The notes under the pieces were generated by a model. That model made no database searches and was not told where the DNA came from. It saw only the letters and a program-made list of their open reading frames with translations. From Nesterenkonia sp. (GTDB taxonomy: Bacteria > Actinomycetota > Actinomycetes > Actinomycetales > Micrococcaceae), in contig NZ_JAJUJJ010000023.1 in assembly GCF_029265375.1 (NCBI RefSeq), positions 1-42,547 of the forward strand: a stretch of DNA of 42,547 nucleotides, given 5' to 3'. Numbering within the stretch: the first letter of the stretch is position 1; each line of letters starts with the position of its first letter. Positions 1 to 8,952 of the stretch are shown here, one piece after another. The position numbers and the translations under genes are program-made.

Positions 1-144
1 GCCACGGCCTACCGCAGCGAAGCAGATCGAGAAGCCTCCTATGAGGACTTCCTGCACTACTACAATCACCACCGCACCCACACCGCCATCGACGGAGAAG
101 TCCCCTCAGCCCGTGTTCACAACCTCACGGGGAAGTACAGCTAG
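1..144 (+). CDS. IS481-family transposase, C-terminal fragment (cut by window edge)
   Basis: Frame 1 is open from the first base to a TAG at 142-144 and encodes about 47 residues. They include HYYNHHRTHTAIDG and end in NLTGKYS. This is the familiar end of IS481-type DDE transposases (YNHHRPHxALGG...NLxGxYS). The rest of the element lies left of the window. Its stop codon overlaps the stop codon of the convergent Na/Pi transporter gene by two bases, so the element end abuts or overlaps the 3' end of that gene. The family assignment is firm from the motif. Whether the element is intact cannot be seen. Confidence 0.82.
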   Translation, partial: ATAYRSEADREASYEDFLHYYNHHRTHTAIDGEVPSARVHNLTGKYS

Positions 145-1382
145 AGCAGGACGATCAGCGCCAGCGGCAGCGCCAGGAAGACGCCCACCACCCAGGCGAA
201 CGCGACTGAGGGGCGCCGGACCGCCAGGTCAGCCAGCCATGCGGCGCCCTTCAGCGGCACCTCCCGGATCCCCGGGATGCCGAAGATCACCACAGTGCCG
301 AAGACGTTGAAGAGCAGGTGGGCCAGTGCGGCGGTGAGCGCAATGGTGCCGACGGGCCCGTCGAACGCGAAGGCGGACACCAGCGCGGTGATGGTGGTGC
401 CGATGTTCGCACCCAGGGTGAACGGGTAGATCTGCCGCAGGCTCAGCGCCCCGGAGCCCGCCAGCGGCACCATCAGCGCCGTCGTGGTGGAGGAGGACTG
501 AACCATCACGGTCACCAGCGCCCCGGAGCCGATCGAGGTGATCGGACCGCGGCCGACGGCGGCATTGAGCACCCGCTGAGCCTTGCCGACCAGCAGCGCC
601 TTGAGCATCCGCCCGATGAGGTTGATGACCGCCAGGATCAGCGCGATCGCCACCACGATCATGGCGATGCCTGCCCAGATCCCCGGCAGCGGGCTGAGCG
701 CCCAGGTGATGAAATCAGCCAGCGGTGAGGTGGCCCCCTTGACCACGGTGCCGATGCCGCCGAAGATCACGGCCACAATGCCGCCGTCCGCGCCGGAGAG
801 GCTGCCCGCAACCGCGGTGGAGAGCCGCTCCAGCAGCCCGAACATCATCTCCAGGGGCAGGAAGATGGCCACGGCCAGCAGATTGAAGAAGTCATGGACG
901 GTCGCGGCGGCGAATCCCCGGCGGAACTGAGTCTTGTCCTTGACCATCCCCAGGCTCACCAGAGTGTTGGTCATCGTGGTGCCCAGGTTGGCGCCCAAGA
1001 TGATCGGAATGGCGATCTCCAGGGGCAGTCCGCCGGCGACCAGGCCCACGGTGACCGATGTGGTGGTGGAGGAGGACTGGGTCAGGGCGGTGGCCACCAC
1101 GCCGATCATCAGACCCACCACGGGGTTGGCGGCGAAGGTGAACAGGGACTCCGCATGGCCGCCCGCCGCCACCGAGAACCCGGAGCCGATGACGCTCACG
1201 GCGGTGATCAGCACATAGACGCAGGCGGCTACGGTCAGCCAGTTCAGCGTGCCCTGCACCCGCGGCGGAAGGCCGCGCAGCAGTCCGCTGCGCTGCAGCG
1301 GAGTGGACGGGGTGGGCGGCGTATCGACGGCGGCGCCGGCGTGGGGCGTATGGAGCTTCTCCGGCGCTGGCAGTACGGCCAT
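141..1382 (-). CDS. Na+/phosphate cotransporter family protein (NptA/PNaS type)
   Basis: A 413-residue polytopic membrane protein with the two inverted halves typical of type II Na/Pi cotransporters. Each half carries the QSSSTTT signature (ALTQSSSTTTSVTVG and VMVQSSSTTTALMVP). The family couples sodium entry to phosphate uptake; substrate here is inferred from the family. I start at ATG 1382 (MAVLPAPEK) because GGAGAG lies just upstream; an in-frame ATG at 1448 has no such support. A direct repeat resembling a PHO box lies about 63 bp upstream (1445-1466) and fits phosphate control. The last codons abut the IS481 transposase end, so the natural C-terminus may have been altered slightly. There is no C-terminal PhoU domain. 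Confidence 0.88.
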   Translation of the reverse strand: MAVLPAPEKLHTPHAGAAVDTPPTPSTPLQRSGLLRGLPPRVQGTLNWLTVAACVYVLITAVSVIGSGFSVAAGGHAESLFTFAANPVVGLMIGVVATALTQSSSTTTSVTVGLVAGGLPLEIAIPIILGANLGTTMTNTLVSLGMVKDKTQFRRGFAAATVHDFFNLLAVAIFLPLEMMFGLLERLSTAVAGSLSGADGGIVAVIFGGIGTVVKGATSPLADFITWALSPLPGIWAGIAMIVVAIALILAVINLIGRMLKALLVGKAQRVLNAAVGRGPITSIGSGALVTVMVQSSSTTTALMVPLAGSGALSLRQIYPFTLGANIGTTITALVSAFAFDGPVGTIALTAALAHLLFNVFGTVVIFGIPGIREVPLKGAAWLADLAVRRPSVAFAWVVGVFLALPLALIVLL

Positions 1383-1444
1383 GACTCTCCGTTCAGACTC
1401 GCGGTGGAACGGTCCAGTTCCTCTACGCCATGCAGAGTGACAGC

Positions 1445-1466
1445 CCAAAGTGAACTCTAGGTAAAC
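1445..1466 (-). promoter_or_regulatory. PHO-box-like direct repeat upstream of the Na/Pi cotransporter
   Basis: Read on the minus strand the site is GTTTACCTAGA followed directly by GTTCACTTTGG: two 11-bp units in direct repeat. They match the Streptomyces PhoP unit G(G/T)TCAYYYR(G/C)G at 9 and 10 of 11 positions by eye. It sits about 63 bp before the start codon of a phosphate transporter gene. The repeat is seen; binding by PhoP is inferred. Confidence 0.55.
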
Positions 1467-1509
1467 ACCGAGGAAAATCAGCTCAACACCGCCAGTATGT
1501 GAGCAAATT

Positions 1510-1540
1510 CACTGCCGCGCGGCCTCGTAGAATGAGCAGT
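1510..1540 (+). promoter_or_regulatory. Candidate promoter of htpX
   Basis: TAGAAT at 1528-1533 is a good actinobacterial -10 (TAnnnT). No convincing -35 is present at 17 bp (AAATTC). It would start the htpX message about 30 bp before the ATG at 1571. Confidence 0.35.
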
Positions 1541-1570
1541 ACATCCCGTCCGCCGAACCGAGGGAGCACG

Positions 1571-2440
1571 ATGCACCACCATCACGGGCGGCTGCGCACC
1601 GCCGGCCTACTGGCTTTTCTTTTCGCCCTGCTGCTGCTGGTCGGCGCCATCGTCGCCTATGCCACGAACATGCCGATCTTTCTGCTCATTTTCGGACTGA
1701 TCGGCGTGGTCTCGGTGGCTTACTCCTACTGGAACTCGGACAAGATCGCCCTGCGAGCCATGCGGGCCTATCCCGTGGACCGCGCGCAGGCGCCCCAGCT
1801 GTACCAGATGGTGGAGGAGCTCGCCGGGCGGGCCCAGCAGCCGGTGCCGCGCATCTTCATCTCCCCGCAGCCGACGCCGAACGCCTTCGCCACCGGCCGC
1901 AATCCGGAGAAAGGCGTGGTCTGCTTCACCGAAGGCATCCTGAATCTGCTGACCCCGCGTGAGCTGCGCGCCGTCACCGGCCACGAGCTGATGCACATCT
2001 ACAACCGCGACATTCTCATCTCCTCGGTCGCCGCCGCGGTGGCCGGCTTCCTCACCACCATCGCGCAGATGATGATGTTCACCCGCATGGGCGGCCGCCA
2101 AGGCGGGAACCCGCTGATGCTGGTGGGCATGATCCTCGCCGCGATTCTGATGCCGGTGGCTGCCGCGCTGATTCAGTCAGCCATCAGCCGCACCCGGGAG
2201 TACGACGCCGACGCCGACGGAGCAGTACTCTCCCAGGATCCGCTGGCCCTGGCCTCTGCGCTGGACAAGCTGGACAACGGCATCTCCCGGATCCCGCTGA
2301 AGGAGGATCCCAAGCATGACGCGCATGCCCATATGATGATCGCCAATCCCTTCGGCCCGCGCGCGAAGCAGCTGTTCTCCACCCACCCGCCGATGGAGAA
2401 CCGGATCGCCCGGCTGAAGGAGATGGCCGGGCAGCCGTAG
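1571..2440 (+). CDS. htpX: Membrane zinc metalloprotease HtpX (M48 family)
   Basis: A 289-residue protein, the usual HtpX length. Two N-terminal membrane segments (about residues 11-30 and 35-52) are followed by a cytoplasmic M48 catalytic domain. The zinc site is HELMH at residues 138-142, with the downstream glutamate in the REYDADADGA motif. Two more hydrophobic stretches lie between them (around VAAAVAGFLTTIAQ and MLVGMILAAILMPVAAALI). HtpX degrades misfolded membrane proteins and often works alongside FtsH, which is also in this window but unlinked. Start ATG 1571 is preceded by GAGGGAGC. It is convergent with the reductase gene, with only 4 bp between the stop codons. Confidence 0.93.
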   Translation: MHHHHGRLRTAGLLAFLFALLLLVGAIVAYATNMPIFLLIFGLIGVVSVAYSYWNSDKIALRAMRAYPVDRAQAPQLYQMVEELAGRAQQPVPRIFISPQPTPNAFATGRNPEKGVVCFTEGILNLLTPRELRAVTGHELMHIYNRDILISSVAAAVAGFLTTIAQMMMFTRMGGRQGGNPLMLVGMILAAILMPVAAALIQSAISRTREYDADADGAVLSQDPLALASALDKLDNGISRIPLKEDPKHDAHAHMMIANPFGPRAKQLFSTHPPMENRIARLKEMAGQP

Positions 2441-2444
2441 TCAG

Positions 2445-3866
2445 CTAGGCGCGGCTGATCCGCACCATCTCTTCGCGCGGAACCACCTTCACGCGTTCGC
2501 GCTCCACCGGTCCCGCGGTGGTGGCCTGCTGGCCCAGCTGGACCTCGTGCTCGTCGAGCTTCAGCCAGCCCTCCCAGGTGGTGTACTCGACTCCTCTGGA
2601 CTCCAGCAGCTCGATCACCGCATTCTCCTCCGGCTGTTCGGCCTCCGGCAGCCGGTCGGCATCGGCGATCAGGCACTCGATGGTCTCCATCGCGTCGCCC
2701 TTGGTGTGACCGATCAGCCCCACCGGGCCGCGCTTGATCCACCCGGTGGCGTAGGTCCCGGGGATGTGGTGGCCGTCGTCGTCGAGCACCCGGCCGGCTT
2801 CATTGACGATCACTCCGCGCTGGTGGTCGAAGGGGATGCCCTTCACCTCGGAGCCGAAGTAGCCCACAGCGCGGTAGACCGCCTGGACCTCGTAGTCGAG
2901 GAACTCACCGGTGCCGCGCACATTGCCGGTTCCGTCCAGCTCCATTCGCTCGAACCGAATCCCCGCCACCTTGCCGGTGCCGGCGCCGTCCTCATCACGG
3001 CCCTCCAGGATCTCCACCGGCCGGTGCAGGAAGTGCAGGTGCAGCCGCTTGGAGGCCTCCTCGGCCCGCTCCTCCTGCTCCACCAGCCAGTTGGTGAGCG
3101 TATTGACCATGGTCTTGATCTGATTGTTGGAGCGGATGGCCTCATCGGAGGCGTCGTCGAACTCGAAATCCTCCTCATAGAGGACGATGTCCACGTCCCG
3201 GGAGTGGCTGAGCTCGCGCAGCTCCAGGGGGGTGAACTTCACCTGGGCCGGCCCCCGCCGGCCGAAGACGTGCACGTCCGTTGCCGGGGAGGCCTGAAGA
3301 CCCTGGTAGACGTTCTCCGGGATCTCCGTGCTCAGCAGGTCCTCGGCGTGCTTGGAGAGCACCCGTGCGACGTCGAGCGCAACGTTTCCATTGCCGATCA
3401 CTGCGATCTTCTCCGCCTCCAGGGGCCACTCGCGCGGATAGTCGGGGTGGCCGTCATACCAGGAGACGAAATCGGCCGCGCCGAAGCTGCCTTCGAGCTC
3501 GACGCCGGGGATGTCCAGGGCGGCATCCTTAATGGCGCCGGTGGCGAAGATCACAGCGTCATAGTGGCGGCGCAGGTCTTCCAGGGTCAGATCTGTGCCG
3601 ATGGCCACATTGCCCAGCAGGCGGATATCGCCGCGGTCCATGACTTTGTGCAGGGCCTTGATGATGCCCTTGATGCGTGGGTGGTCGGGCGCGACGCCGT
3701 AGCGGATCAGCCCGAAGGGCGCCGGGTAGCGGTCGAAGAGGTCGATGCTGAAGCGCAGATCGTGCTTGGCCTGGGCCTTCACCAGGATGTCTGAGGCGTA
3801 GACCCCGGCGGGACCTGCACCGACGACGGCGACGCGGATGGGCCGGTGGGTGAACGTGTCAGACAC
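2445..3866 (-). CDS. fprA: Ferredoxin/adrenodoxin-type NADP+ reductase (FprA-like)
   Basis: 473 residues with an N-terminal FAD-binding Rossmann motif VVGAGPAGVYASD and an NADP-binding motif VIGNGNVALDVAR near residue 160. This is the domain order of adrenodoxin-reductase-like ferredoxin NADP reductases such as mycobacterial FprA. The conserved IKRGPVGLIGHTKGDAMET segment near the C-terminus also fits. It moves electrons between NADPH and a ferredoxin in the cytoplasm; the partner ferredoxin is not in the window. The gene is divergent from the SUKH-like gene and convergent with htpX. Confidence 0.9.
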   Translation of the reverse strand: MSDTFTHRPIRVAVVGAGPAGVYASDILVKAQAKHDLRFSIDLFDRYPAPFGLIRYGVAPDHPRIKGIIKALHKVMDRGDIRLLGNVAIGTDLTLEDLRRHYDAVIFATGAIKDAALDIPGVELEGSFGAADFVSWYDGHPDYPREWPLEAEKIAVIGNGNVALDVARVLSKHAEDLLSTEIPENVYQGLQASPATDVHVFGRRGPAQVKFTPLELRELSHSRDVDIVLYEEDFEFDDASDEAIRSNNQIKTMVNTLTNWLVEQEERAEEASKRLHLHFLHRPVEILEGRDEDGAGTGKVAGIRFERMELDGTGNVRGTGEFLDYEVQAVYRAVGYFGSEVKGIPFDHQRGVIVNEAGRVLDDDGHHIPGTYATGWIKRGPVGLIGHTKGDAMETIECLIADADRLPEAEQPEENAVIELLESRGVEYTTWEGWLKLDEHEVQLGQQATTAGPVERERVKVVPREEMVRISRA

Positions 3867-4052
3867 GGAGAAGCGGATCCTTTCGACAGGAGATGGTGGC
3901 GAATTGCCTCAGGACAGTATGCCGTATTGGACAACGCCGAGCTGCACCGGTGTTGTTCCCCGCTGCTGGGCCGAGTCCGGTCCATTAGTGTGGCATGTGA
4001 GCGGTCCCGTGCCGGTGGGCTGCGCAGTGCACAACGGAAGCGAGTCACTCCC

Positions 4053-4484
4053 ATGGCCGAGATGTTCTTGGACAGGTTCAAAGCCCTGGTGCCGAAGTAT
4101 CTGGATGATCAGTGGACCGACGCGGAGGGATACAGCCCCGAGGAGTTGGAGGAGCTGCTGGCCGATTCGGAGCTTCCCGACAGTGCGCAGCTGCCGCTGG
4201 TCCTTCAGGAGCTCTACCTGGCTCTGGGCCGGTGCGAGGAGATTCTGGAGGCTTACCACTTCATCTTCGATCCCGACGAGCTGGTGACCGAGGAGGGGTA
4301 CCTGCTGTTCCTGGAGGATGAGGACGAACGCTGGGTCTGGGGCGTGGAGGTCTCAGACCTGCGGATCCCCGACCCGCTGATCCACCGCAGGAACAATGAC
4401 AAGCACATCTGGACTCCGGAGGGAGCCACCGTCAGCGAGTTCCTCTTCGACCTGCTGGACTTCTCCTTCGCGGAGGACGAGTGA
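4053..4484 (+). CDS. SUKH/SMI1-KNR4-like protein
   Basis: 143 residues, strongly acidic, with no membrane segment. The middle (EGYLLFLEDEDERWVWGVEV) and the following IPDPLIHRR...W...TVSEFLFDLL resemble the SUKH (SMI1/KNR4) fold, where a WG motif is followed by DPPV and a C-terminal SEFL helix. Many SUKH proteins are immunity partners of polymorphic toxins, but no toxin gene is adjacent, so its role here is unknown. I start at ATG 4053, with GGAAGCGA some 12 bases upstream; the open frame extends further 5' without a better start. Its stop almost touches the HIT gene, suggesting co-transcription. Confidence 0.5.
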   Translation: MAEMFLDRFKALVPKYLDDQWTDAEGYSPEELEELLADSELPDSAQLPLVLQELYLALGRCEEILEAYHFIFDPDELVTEEGYLLFLEDEDERWVWGVEVSDLRIPDPLIHRRNNDKHIWTPEGATVSEFLFDLLDFSFAEDE

Positions 4485-4486
4485 GC

Positions 4487-4999
4487 ATGGCGTACGATCC
4501 GGGCCTCGGCACGCTGTGGACCTCTCACGCCCCGGAAGGCTATGTCTGCCCGTTCTGCGAATTGGCGGCCGGCCGGGCGGATGATCCCGGGAACCGCTGC
4601 GAGCTCTCCGATGTGGTGTACCAGGATGAGGATCTGCTGGTGTTCATCGCCTGCGACGGCTTCGGCCCCTACCCCGGGCACGCGATGATCACTCCGGCTG
4701 CCCACCGGGAGGCGCTCTACGATCTGGAGGATGAGCTGCTGGCCAAGATCAGCATCTTCTCCCGGCATGTGGCCGTGGCCATCAAGCGGGCGTGGAACCC
4801 GCCCGGAACCTCAGTGCGGCAGCACAATGAGCCGGCGGGCAACCAGCATGTCTGGCACTACCATCTGCACGTCTTTCCGCGGTATCCCGATGATCTGCTG
4901 TACCGGCAGATCCGCCACCCGCTGGATGTGGAATTCCGTGCTCAGCGCGCCCGGGAGCTCTCCGCTGCGCTCGAGGAGGTGCTCAGGCACGCATCCTAG
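4487..4999 (+). CDS. HIT family protein
   Basis: 170 residues with the histidine-triad signature HVWHYHLHVFPR near residue 125, matching HxHxHxx with one variation, in a HIT fold. Two cysteines (CPFCELA) near the start are typical of HIT hydrolases with a zinc-like N-terminal motif. These enzymes hydrolyse nucleotide phosphoramidates or dinucleoside polyphosphates; the exact substrate cannot be told. ATG 4487 is chosen over GTG 4481 because GGAGG (4472-4476) is 10 bases before the ATG. It sits directly behind the SUKH-like gene and overlaps the convergent polyprenyl synthase gene by 4 bp. Confidence 0.82.
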   Translation: MAYDPGLGTLWTSHAPEGYVCPFCELAAGRADDPGNRCELSDVVYQDEDLLVFIACDGFGPYPGHAMITPAAHREALYDLEDELLAKISIFSRHVAVAIKRAWNPPGTSVRQHNEPAGNQHVWHYHLHVFPRYPDDLLYRQIRHPLDVEFRAQRARELSAALEEVLRHAS

Positions 5000-6009
5000 C
5001 CCTCGCGGTCGACGACGGCTTCGGCGAAGCTGAGCAGTGAGGACTTGACCACCGACTCCGGCAGCGGTGCGACCGCCTCCTGGGCCTTGGCCGCCCAGCG
5101 GCGGGCCACGGCCCACGCCTCTGCGGTCACCGGGTGGTCGACCACAGTGGACACGGCCCGCTGAAGCGCCTCATCGCTGGTGAGATCGGCCTCCACCACG
5201 TCCAGCACCTCCCGTGCGGAGCGCGCCTGCTCAGCAGTGCCCTGCTCGGCGGTGCGCCGCAGCAGCAGCAGCGGCAGAGTGGGCACCCCCTCCCGGAGGT
5301 CGGTGCCGGGAGTCTTGCCGGAGGTGGCAGGATCTGCGGTCAGGTCGATGACATCATCGGCCAGTTGGAAGGCGATGCCCACCGCTTCTCCGTATTCGCG
5401 CAGCATCTGGGTGACCTCCGCGCCGGCCCCGCCGAAGAGCGCTCCCAGCTGCGCGGCGGTGGCCACCAGGGAGCCGGTCTTATCTGCGATGACGCCCAGA
5501 TAGTGCTCATAGGGGTCCTCGCCCTCGCGCGGGCCCACGGTCTCGTGCAGCTGCCCCATCACCAGCCGTTCGAAGGTTTCGGCCTGGATGCGCGAGCCCT
5601 CCTCCCCCAGCTGGGTCATCCGCTCGGAGGCGCGGGCGAGGATCAGGTCTCCGGTGAGAATGGCCACGGAATTGCCCCACACCTCATGGGCTGAGGGCGC
5701 GCCCCGGCGCACCGGGGCGGAGTCCATGACGTCGTCGTGATAGAGCGTGGCCAGATGCGTCATCTCCATGACCACCGCGGCCTGGCGCACACGGTCATTG
5801 ACCCCCTCCCCCAGCAGCGAGGTGAGGATGGTCAGCAGCGGCCGGACCCGCTTCCCACCGGCCTCGGCCAGGTACCGCGCTGCGGTATTGGCCAGCTCAT
5901 CGGTGGAGGACAGGGCCGCCAGCAGCTGTTCCTCCACGGCGTCGAGGGCCTCTGTCACTTCGGAGGCCAGCTCCTCGTCGCCGGCGAGGACATTGAGTGA
6001 TTCTGTCAT
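4996..6009 (-). CDS. Polyprenyl diphosphate synthase (menaquinone side chain)
   Basis: 337 residues of the trans-prenyltransferase family. The two aspartate-rich motifs are visible: DDVMD at residues 92-96 and DDVID at 218-222. The substrate-binding GGKRVRP is at 51-57. It adds isopentenyl diphosphate units to an allylic diphosphate to make the long isoprenoid tail. The residues before the first motif do not let me fix chain length, but the neighbours (menG, menF, menD, menC) make the menaquinone tail the likely product. It lies 11 bp downstream of menG on the same strand, so the two are probably one transcript. Confidence 0.88.
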   Translation of the reverse strand: MTESLNVLAGDEELASEVTEALDAVEEQLLAALSSTDELANTAARYLAEAGGKRVRPLLTILTSLLGEGVNDRVRQAAVVMEMTHLATLYHDDVMDSAPVRRGAPSAHEVWGNSVAILTGDLILARASERMTQLGEEGSRIQAETFERLVMGQLHETVGPREGEDPYEHYLGVIADKTGSLVATAAQLGALFGGAGAEVTQMLREYGEAVGIAFQLADDVIDLTADPATSGKTPGTDLREGVPTLPLLLLRRTAEQGTAEQARSAREVLDVVEADLTSDEALQRAVSTVVDHPVTAEAWAVARRWAAKAQEAVAPLPESVVKSSLLSFAEAVVDREG

Positions 6010-6020
6010 CGGATTCCAGC

Positions 6021-6740
6021 CTAGTCGTTCCCCGGGGCCTTCACGGCATGATGGATAGCCACGATCCCGCCGGTGAGATTGCGGTACTTCACCCCGGTCC
6101 AGCCGGTCTCAGTGATCATCGCCGCCAGCCCGTTCTGGTCCGGCCAGGCACGAATGGATTCGGCCAGGTAGACGTAGGCCTCCGGATTGGAGGACACCGC
6201 TCGGGCCACCGCCGGCAGCGCCCGCATCAGGTATTCGGTGTAGACCGTGCTGAACGGCGCCCAGCTGGGGTGGGAGAACTCCATCACGGCCAGCCGTCCC
6301 CCCGGGGCCGTGACCCGCAGCATCTCCTCCAGGCCGCGGCGCGGGTCTGCGATATTGCGCAGCCCGAAGCTGATGGTGACCGCCTCGAAGCTGTTATCGG
6401 CAAAGGGCAGGTTCATTCCGTCCCCGGCGACGAAGGTGATCTCCGGGTGGCGGCGTTTGCCCACCTGCAGCATGCCCAGGGAGAAGTCGCAGGCCACAGC
6501 CACCGCTCCGGCGCGGTGGAACGGCACGGTGGAGCTTCCGGTCCCGGCCGCCAGGTCCAGCACCCGCTCCCCCGGGGCCACGTTGAGGGCTTCGACCAGC
6601 TTCCGGCGCCAGCGCACAGTCTGGCCCAGGGAGAGCACATCATTGGTCAGGTCGTAGCGTTCGGCGACCTCGTCAAACATGGAGGCGACGTCTTCGCGCC
6701 TCTTGTCCAGTCCGGCCCGGTTCCCTGTGCGGCGATTCAC
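6021..6740 (-). CDS. menG: Demethylmenaquinone methyltransferase MenG (UbiE family)
   Basis: 239 residues, class I SAM-dependent methyltransferase. The N-terminal [20 protein letters not shown] and the SAM-binding [11 protein letters not shown] are hallmark UbiE/MenG sequences. [21 protein letters not shown] and the C-terminal [14 protein letters not shown] complete the family pattern. It catalyses the last step of menaquinone synthesis, methylation of demethylmenaquinone at the membrane. It is the first gene of a two-gene minus-strand operon with the prenyl synthase and is divergent from menF across 55 bp. Confidence 0.93.
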   Translation of the reverse strand: MNRRTGNRAGLDKRREDVASMFDEVAERYDLTNDVLSLGQTVRWRRKLVEALNVAPGERVLDLAAGTGSSTVPFHRAGAVAVACDFSLGMLQVGKRRHPEITFVAGDGMNLPFADNSFEAVTISFGLRNIADPRRGLEEMLRVTAPGGRLAVMEFSHPSWAPFSTVYTEYLMRALPAVARAVSSNPEAYVYLAESIRAWPDQNGLAAMITETGWTGVKYRNLTGGIVAIHHAVKAPGND

Positions 6741-6795
6741 TCCAGCATTCTCGCAGATCCGTCACACAGCGCTGGGCAAGTAGGATGTGCTGGTC

Positions 6796-8082
6796 ATGAC
6801 TTCTTCCGCCTCCGCCCTGCACGCCCACACTGTGGAGGTGGACCTCGACGACGACGGTCTGCCGGGCCTGCTTCCCGGACTGCAGCCCAGCGGAGTGTGG
6901 CTGCGCGAAGGCGAAGGCCTGGTGGGGCTCGGCATCGCTGCGGCCGGACGGGCCACCGGCGAGCGCAGGTTCTCCGAGCTGGCCGACTGGTGGGAGACCA
7001 CCGCGCAGCGGATCCAGCAGCGGGAGTCCGACGCCGAAGCCTCACCGGCGGTCTTCGCCTCAGTGGCCTATGCGGCCTCATCCCAGTACGTCTCCCGGCT
7101 GATTCTGCCCGAGGTGCTGCTGCGCCGTGCGGGGCGGCGGACCTGGGTCACCACCGTGAGCCAGCGGCAGCGGCCGGTTGAAGAGATGCTCAGCGACCAC
7201 GGCCTGCGGCTGCAGCGGGGCAGGCTGCTGCGGGCCGCCAGTTCTTCGACGGCGATGCCGGCGGCTGCTCAGGCACCCGGGCTGCGGTCGGAGCGCCACT
7301 ATCTGCATGCGGTTTCCGCCGGGCTGAGCGCCATAGCCGAGGGCACGGTGCAGAAGCTGGTGCTCGCCCGCGATGTGCAGGTGGCAGCGGACTCGGTGAT
7401 TCCGCTGGGGCTGCTGCTGCGCCGGCTCACCACCGACTACGCGGGCTGCTGGACCTATCTGGTGGGCGGGGATGAGCAGGCCGTACTGGGCGCCACCCCG
7501 GAGATGCTGGTCAGCGTCCGCGGCGCCGAGGTCAGCTCCCGCGTGCTGGCCGGCACTGTGGATCATTCCGCCTCCGAGCATCTGCTCGACGACAGCAAGC
7601 AGCACCACGAGCATGATCTGGCGGTCCGCTCGCTGCTGGACCAGCTGGGCCGGGTCACGGAGACGCTGCAGGCGCCTCAGCGTCCCCGGGTGCTCGAGCT
7701 TCCCAATGTCTACCATCTGGCCTCCGACATCACCGGGCGCCTGGCCCGCGGAGAGGACGGCAGTCTGCCCTCCCCGCTGCTGGTGGCCGGGCAGGCCCAC
7801 CCCACCGCTGCGGTCTGCGGCACCCCCACGCGGCAGGCCGATGATCTGCTGGCCGTGCTGGAGGGTCTGGACCGCGGCCCCTTCGCCGGACCGGTCGGCT
7901 GGATCGATGCCCAGGGCAATGCGGACTTCGGGATCGCGCTGCGCGGAGGGGTGCTGGAGCAGCCCGACCGGATGCGGCTCTTTGCGGGCTGCGGGATTGT
8001 CCACGGGTCTCAGCCGGAGGCCGAGCTGGCAGAGACGCGCTCGAAGCTGCGGCCGATGCTCACCGCACTGGGCGCGGGCTGA
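6796..8082 (+). CDS. menF: Isochorismate synthase MenF
   Basis: 428 residues with a C-terminal chorismate-binding domain. KLVLARDVQV, the ATPEMLVSV segment, the SRVLAGTVD segment, HPTAAVCGTPT, GPVGWID and AGCGIVHGSQPEAELAETRSKL follow the isochorismate synthase order. It converts chorismate to isochorismate, the entry to menaquinone synthesis; menD and menC nearby settle the pathway rather than siderophore or salicylate synthesis. ATG 6796 is preceded by AGGA at 10 bases; GTG 6787 is possible. The last 23 bp overlap the convergent PAP2 gene. Confidence 0.9.
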   Translation: MTSSASALHAHTVEVDLDDDGLPGLLPGLQPSGVWLREGEGLVGLGIAAAGRATGERRFSELADWWETTAQRIQQRESDAEASPAVFASVAYAASSQYVSRLILPEVLLRRAGRRTWVTTVSQRQRPVEEMLSDHGLRLQRGRLLRAASSSTAMPAAAQAPGLRSERHYLHAVSAGLSAIAEGTVQKLVLARDVQVAADSVIPLGLLLRRLTTDYAGCWTYLVGGDEQAVLGATPEMLVSVRGAEVSSRVLAGTVDHSASEHLLDDSKQHHEHDLAVRSLLDQLGRVTETLQAPQRPRVLELPNVYHLASDITGRLARGEDGSLPSPLLVAGQAHPTAAVCGTPTRQADDLLAVLEGLDRGPFAGPVGWIDAQGNADFGIALRGGVLEQPDRMRLFAGCGIVHGSQPEAELAETRSKLRPMLTALGAG

Positions 8083-8932
8083 GCCTGGCCTCCTCGTAGC
8101 GGAACAGGCTGATCCCTGCCGCGGCCAGCAGCCACGCCGGGCCCGCGGAGAGGGCCGTTCCGGCCACCCAGTGCCATCCGCTGGAGGCGCCGTCGAGCGT
8201 GAGCTCCAAACCGGACCAGCCTCCGCCGGCATAGAGGCCCACCAGAGCTGCGCCGCAGAGCAGAACGCCGATGACGGCGCACATCAGCTCCGGTGCATGC
8301 GGGCGCGGATGCGCCGGGGCCGGCCGGTCTGGGACCCGCAGCCGGAGGATCAGCCAGCCGCCCACTAAGCCCCAACCGGCCACCACCAAGTAGGCGGCGA
8401 TCATATCGCTGGGCCGGTGCCAGGACTCCAGGTAGATGTAGGCGCCCCACCCGGCACCCCACACAGCGGCGAGCACTCCGGCTGCCGGACGCCATCGTGA
8501 TCCGGCGGCCAAGAACACGGCGACGGCGGAAGCCGCCGCCATAGTGGTGTGCCCGCTGGGCAGCGCATTGGAGCTCCCTGCGCCGTCGATCAGTTCGGGA
8601 CGCTCCAGCCAGCCGTGCTTGACCACCTGGGTGGTGATATTGGAGGCCACCACCGTGGCGACGGCGATTCCGGCGGTGAGCCAGTCGCGCTGCGGGATGG
8701 TCAGCGCAGCCAGCGCGCCGGCCGGGGGCGCCATAATCCATACCGCGATCCAGCGGTTCTCCGGATCCAGCTCCGGCAGCGGGTGCCAGTGCCGGCCGGT
8801 GACCTCACGCAGCGCCACATCGATCAGCTGCCCTGAGGCGGTCTGGACGAATCCGAGGTAGACGATCAGGAAGGCCGCGGCGCACAGCGCAGCACCGGCC
8901 ATCCACCATGGGGTGCGTAGAGTCGCGGACAC
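8060..8932 (-). CDS. PAP2-family membrane phosphatase, paralogue 1
   Basis: 290 residues, about six to seven hydrophobic segments. The three PAP2 motifs are KHGWLERP, ALPSGHTT and ESWHRPSD, so the catalytic histidines and the phosphate-binding residues are present. Such enzymes remove phosphate from lipid phosphates such as undecaprenyl diphosphate at the outer face of the membrane; the substrate is not evident. GTG 8932 has a TGGAG six bases upstream. It is clearly related to the protein at 12388-13371, sharing GQLI near the first loop, KHGWL and a late long tail. It is inserted between menF and tag. Confidence 0.85.
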   Translation of the reverse strand: MSATLRTPWWMAGAALCAAAFLIVYLGFVQTASGQLIDVALREVTGRHWHPLPELDPENRWIAVWIMAPPAGALAALTIPQRDWLTAGIAVATVVASNITTQVVKHGWLERPELIDGAGSSNALPSGHTTMAAASAVAVFLAAGSRWRPAAGVLAAVWGAGWGAYIYLESWHRPSDMIAAYLVVAGWGLVGGWLILRLRVPDRPAPAHPRPHAPELMCAVIGVLLCGAALVGLYAGGGWSGLELTLDGASSGWHWVAGTALSAGPAWLLAAAGISLFRYEEARLSPRPVR

Positions 8933-8952
8933 AGACTCCAGTATCTCTTAGC

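Noticed and set aside
2547-3794. 415-codon plus-strand frame opposite the ferredoxin reductase
   Set aside because: Antisense shadow of a strongly conserved gene.
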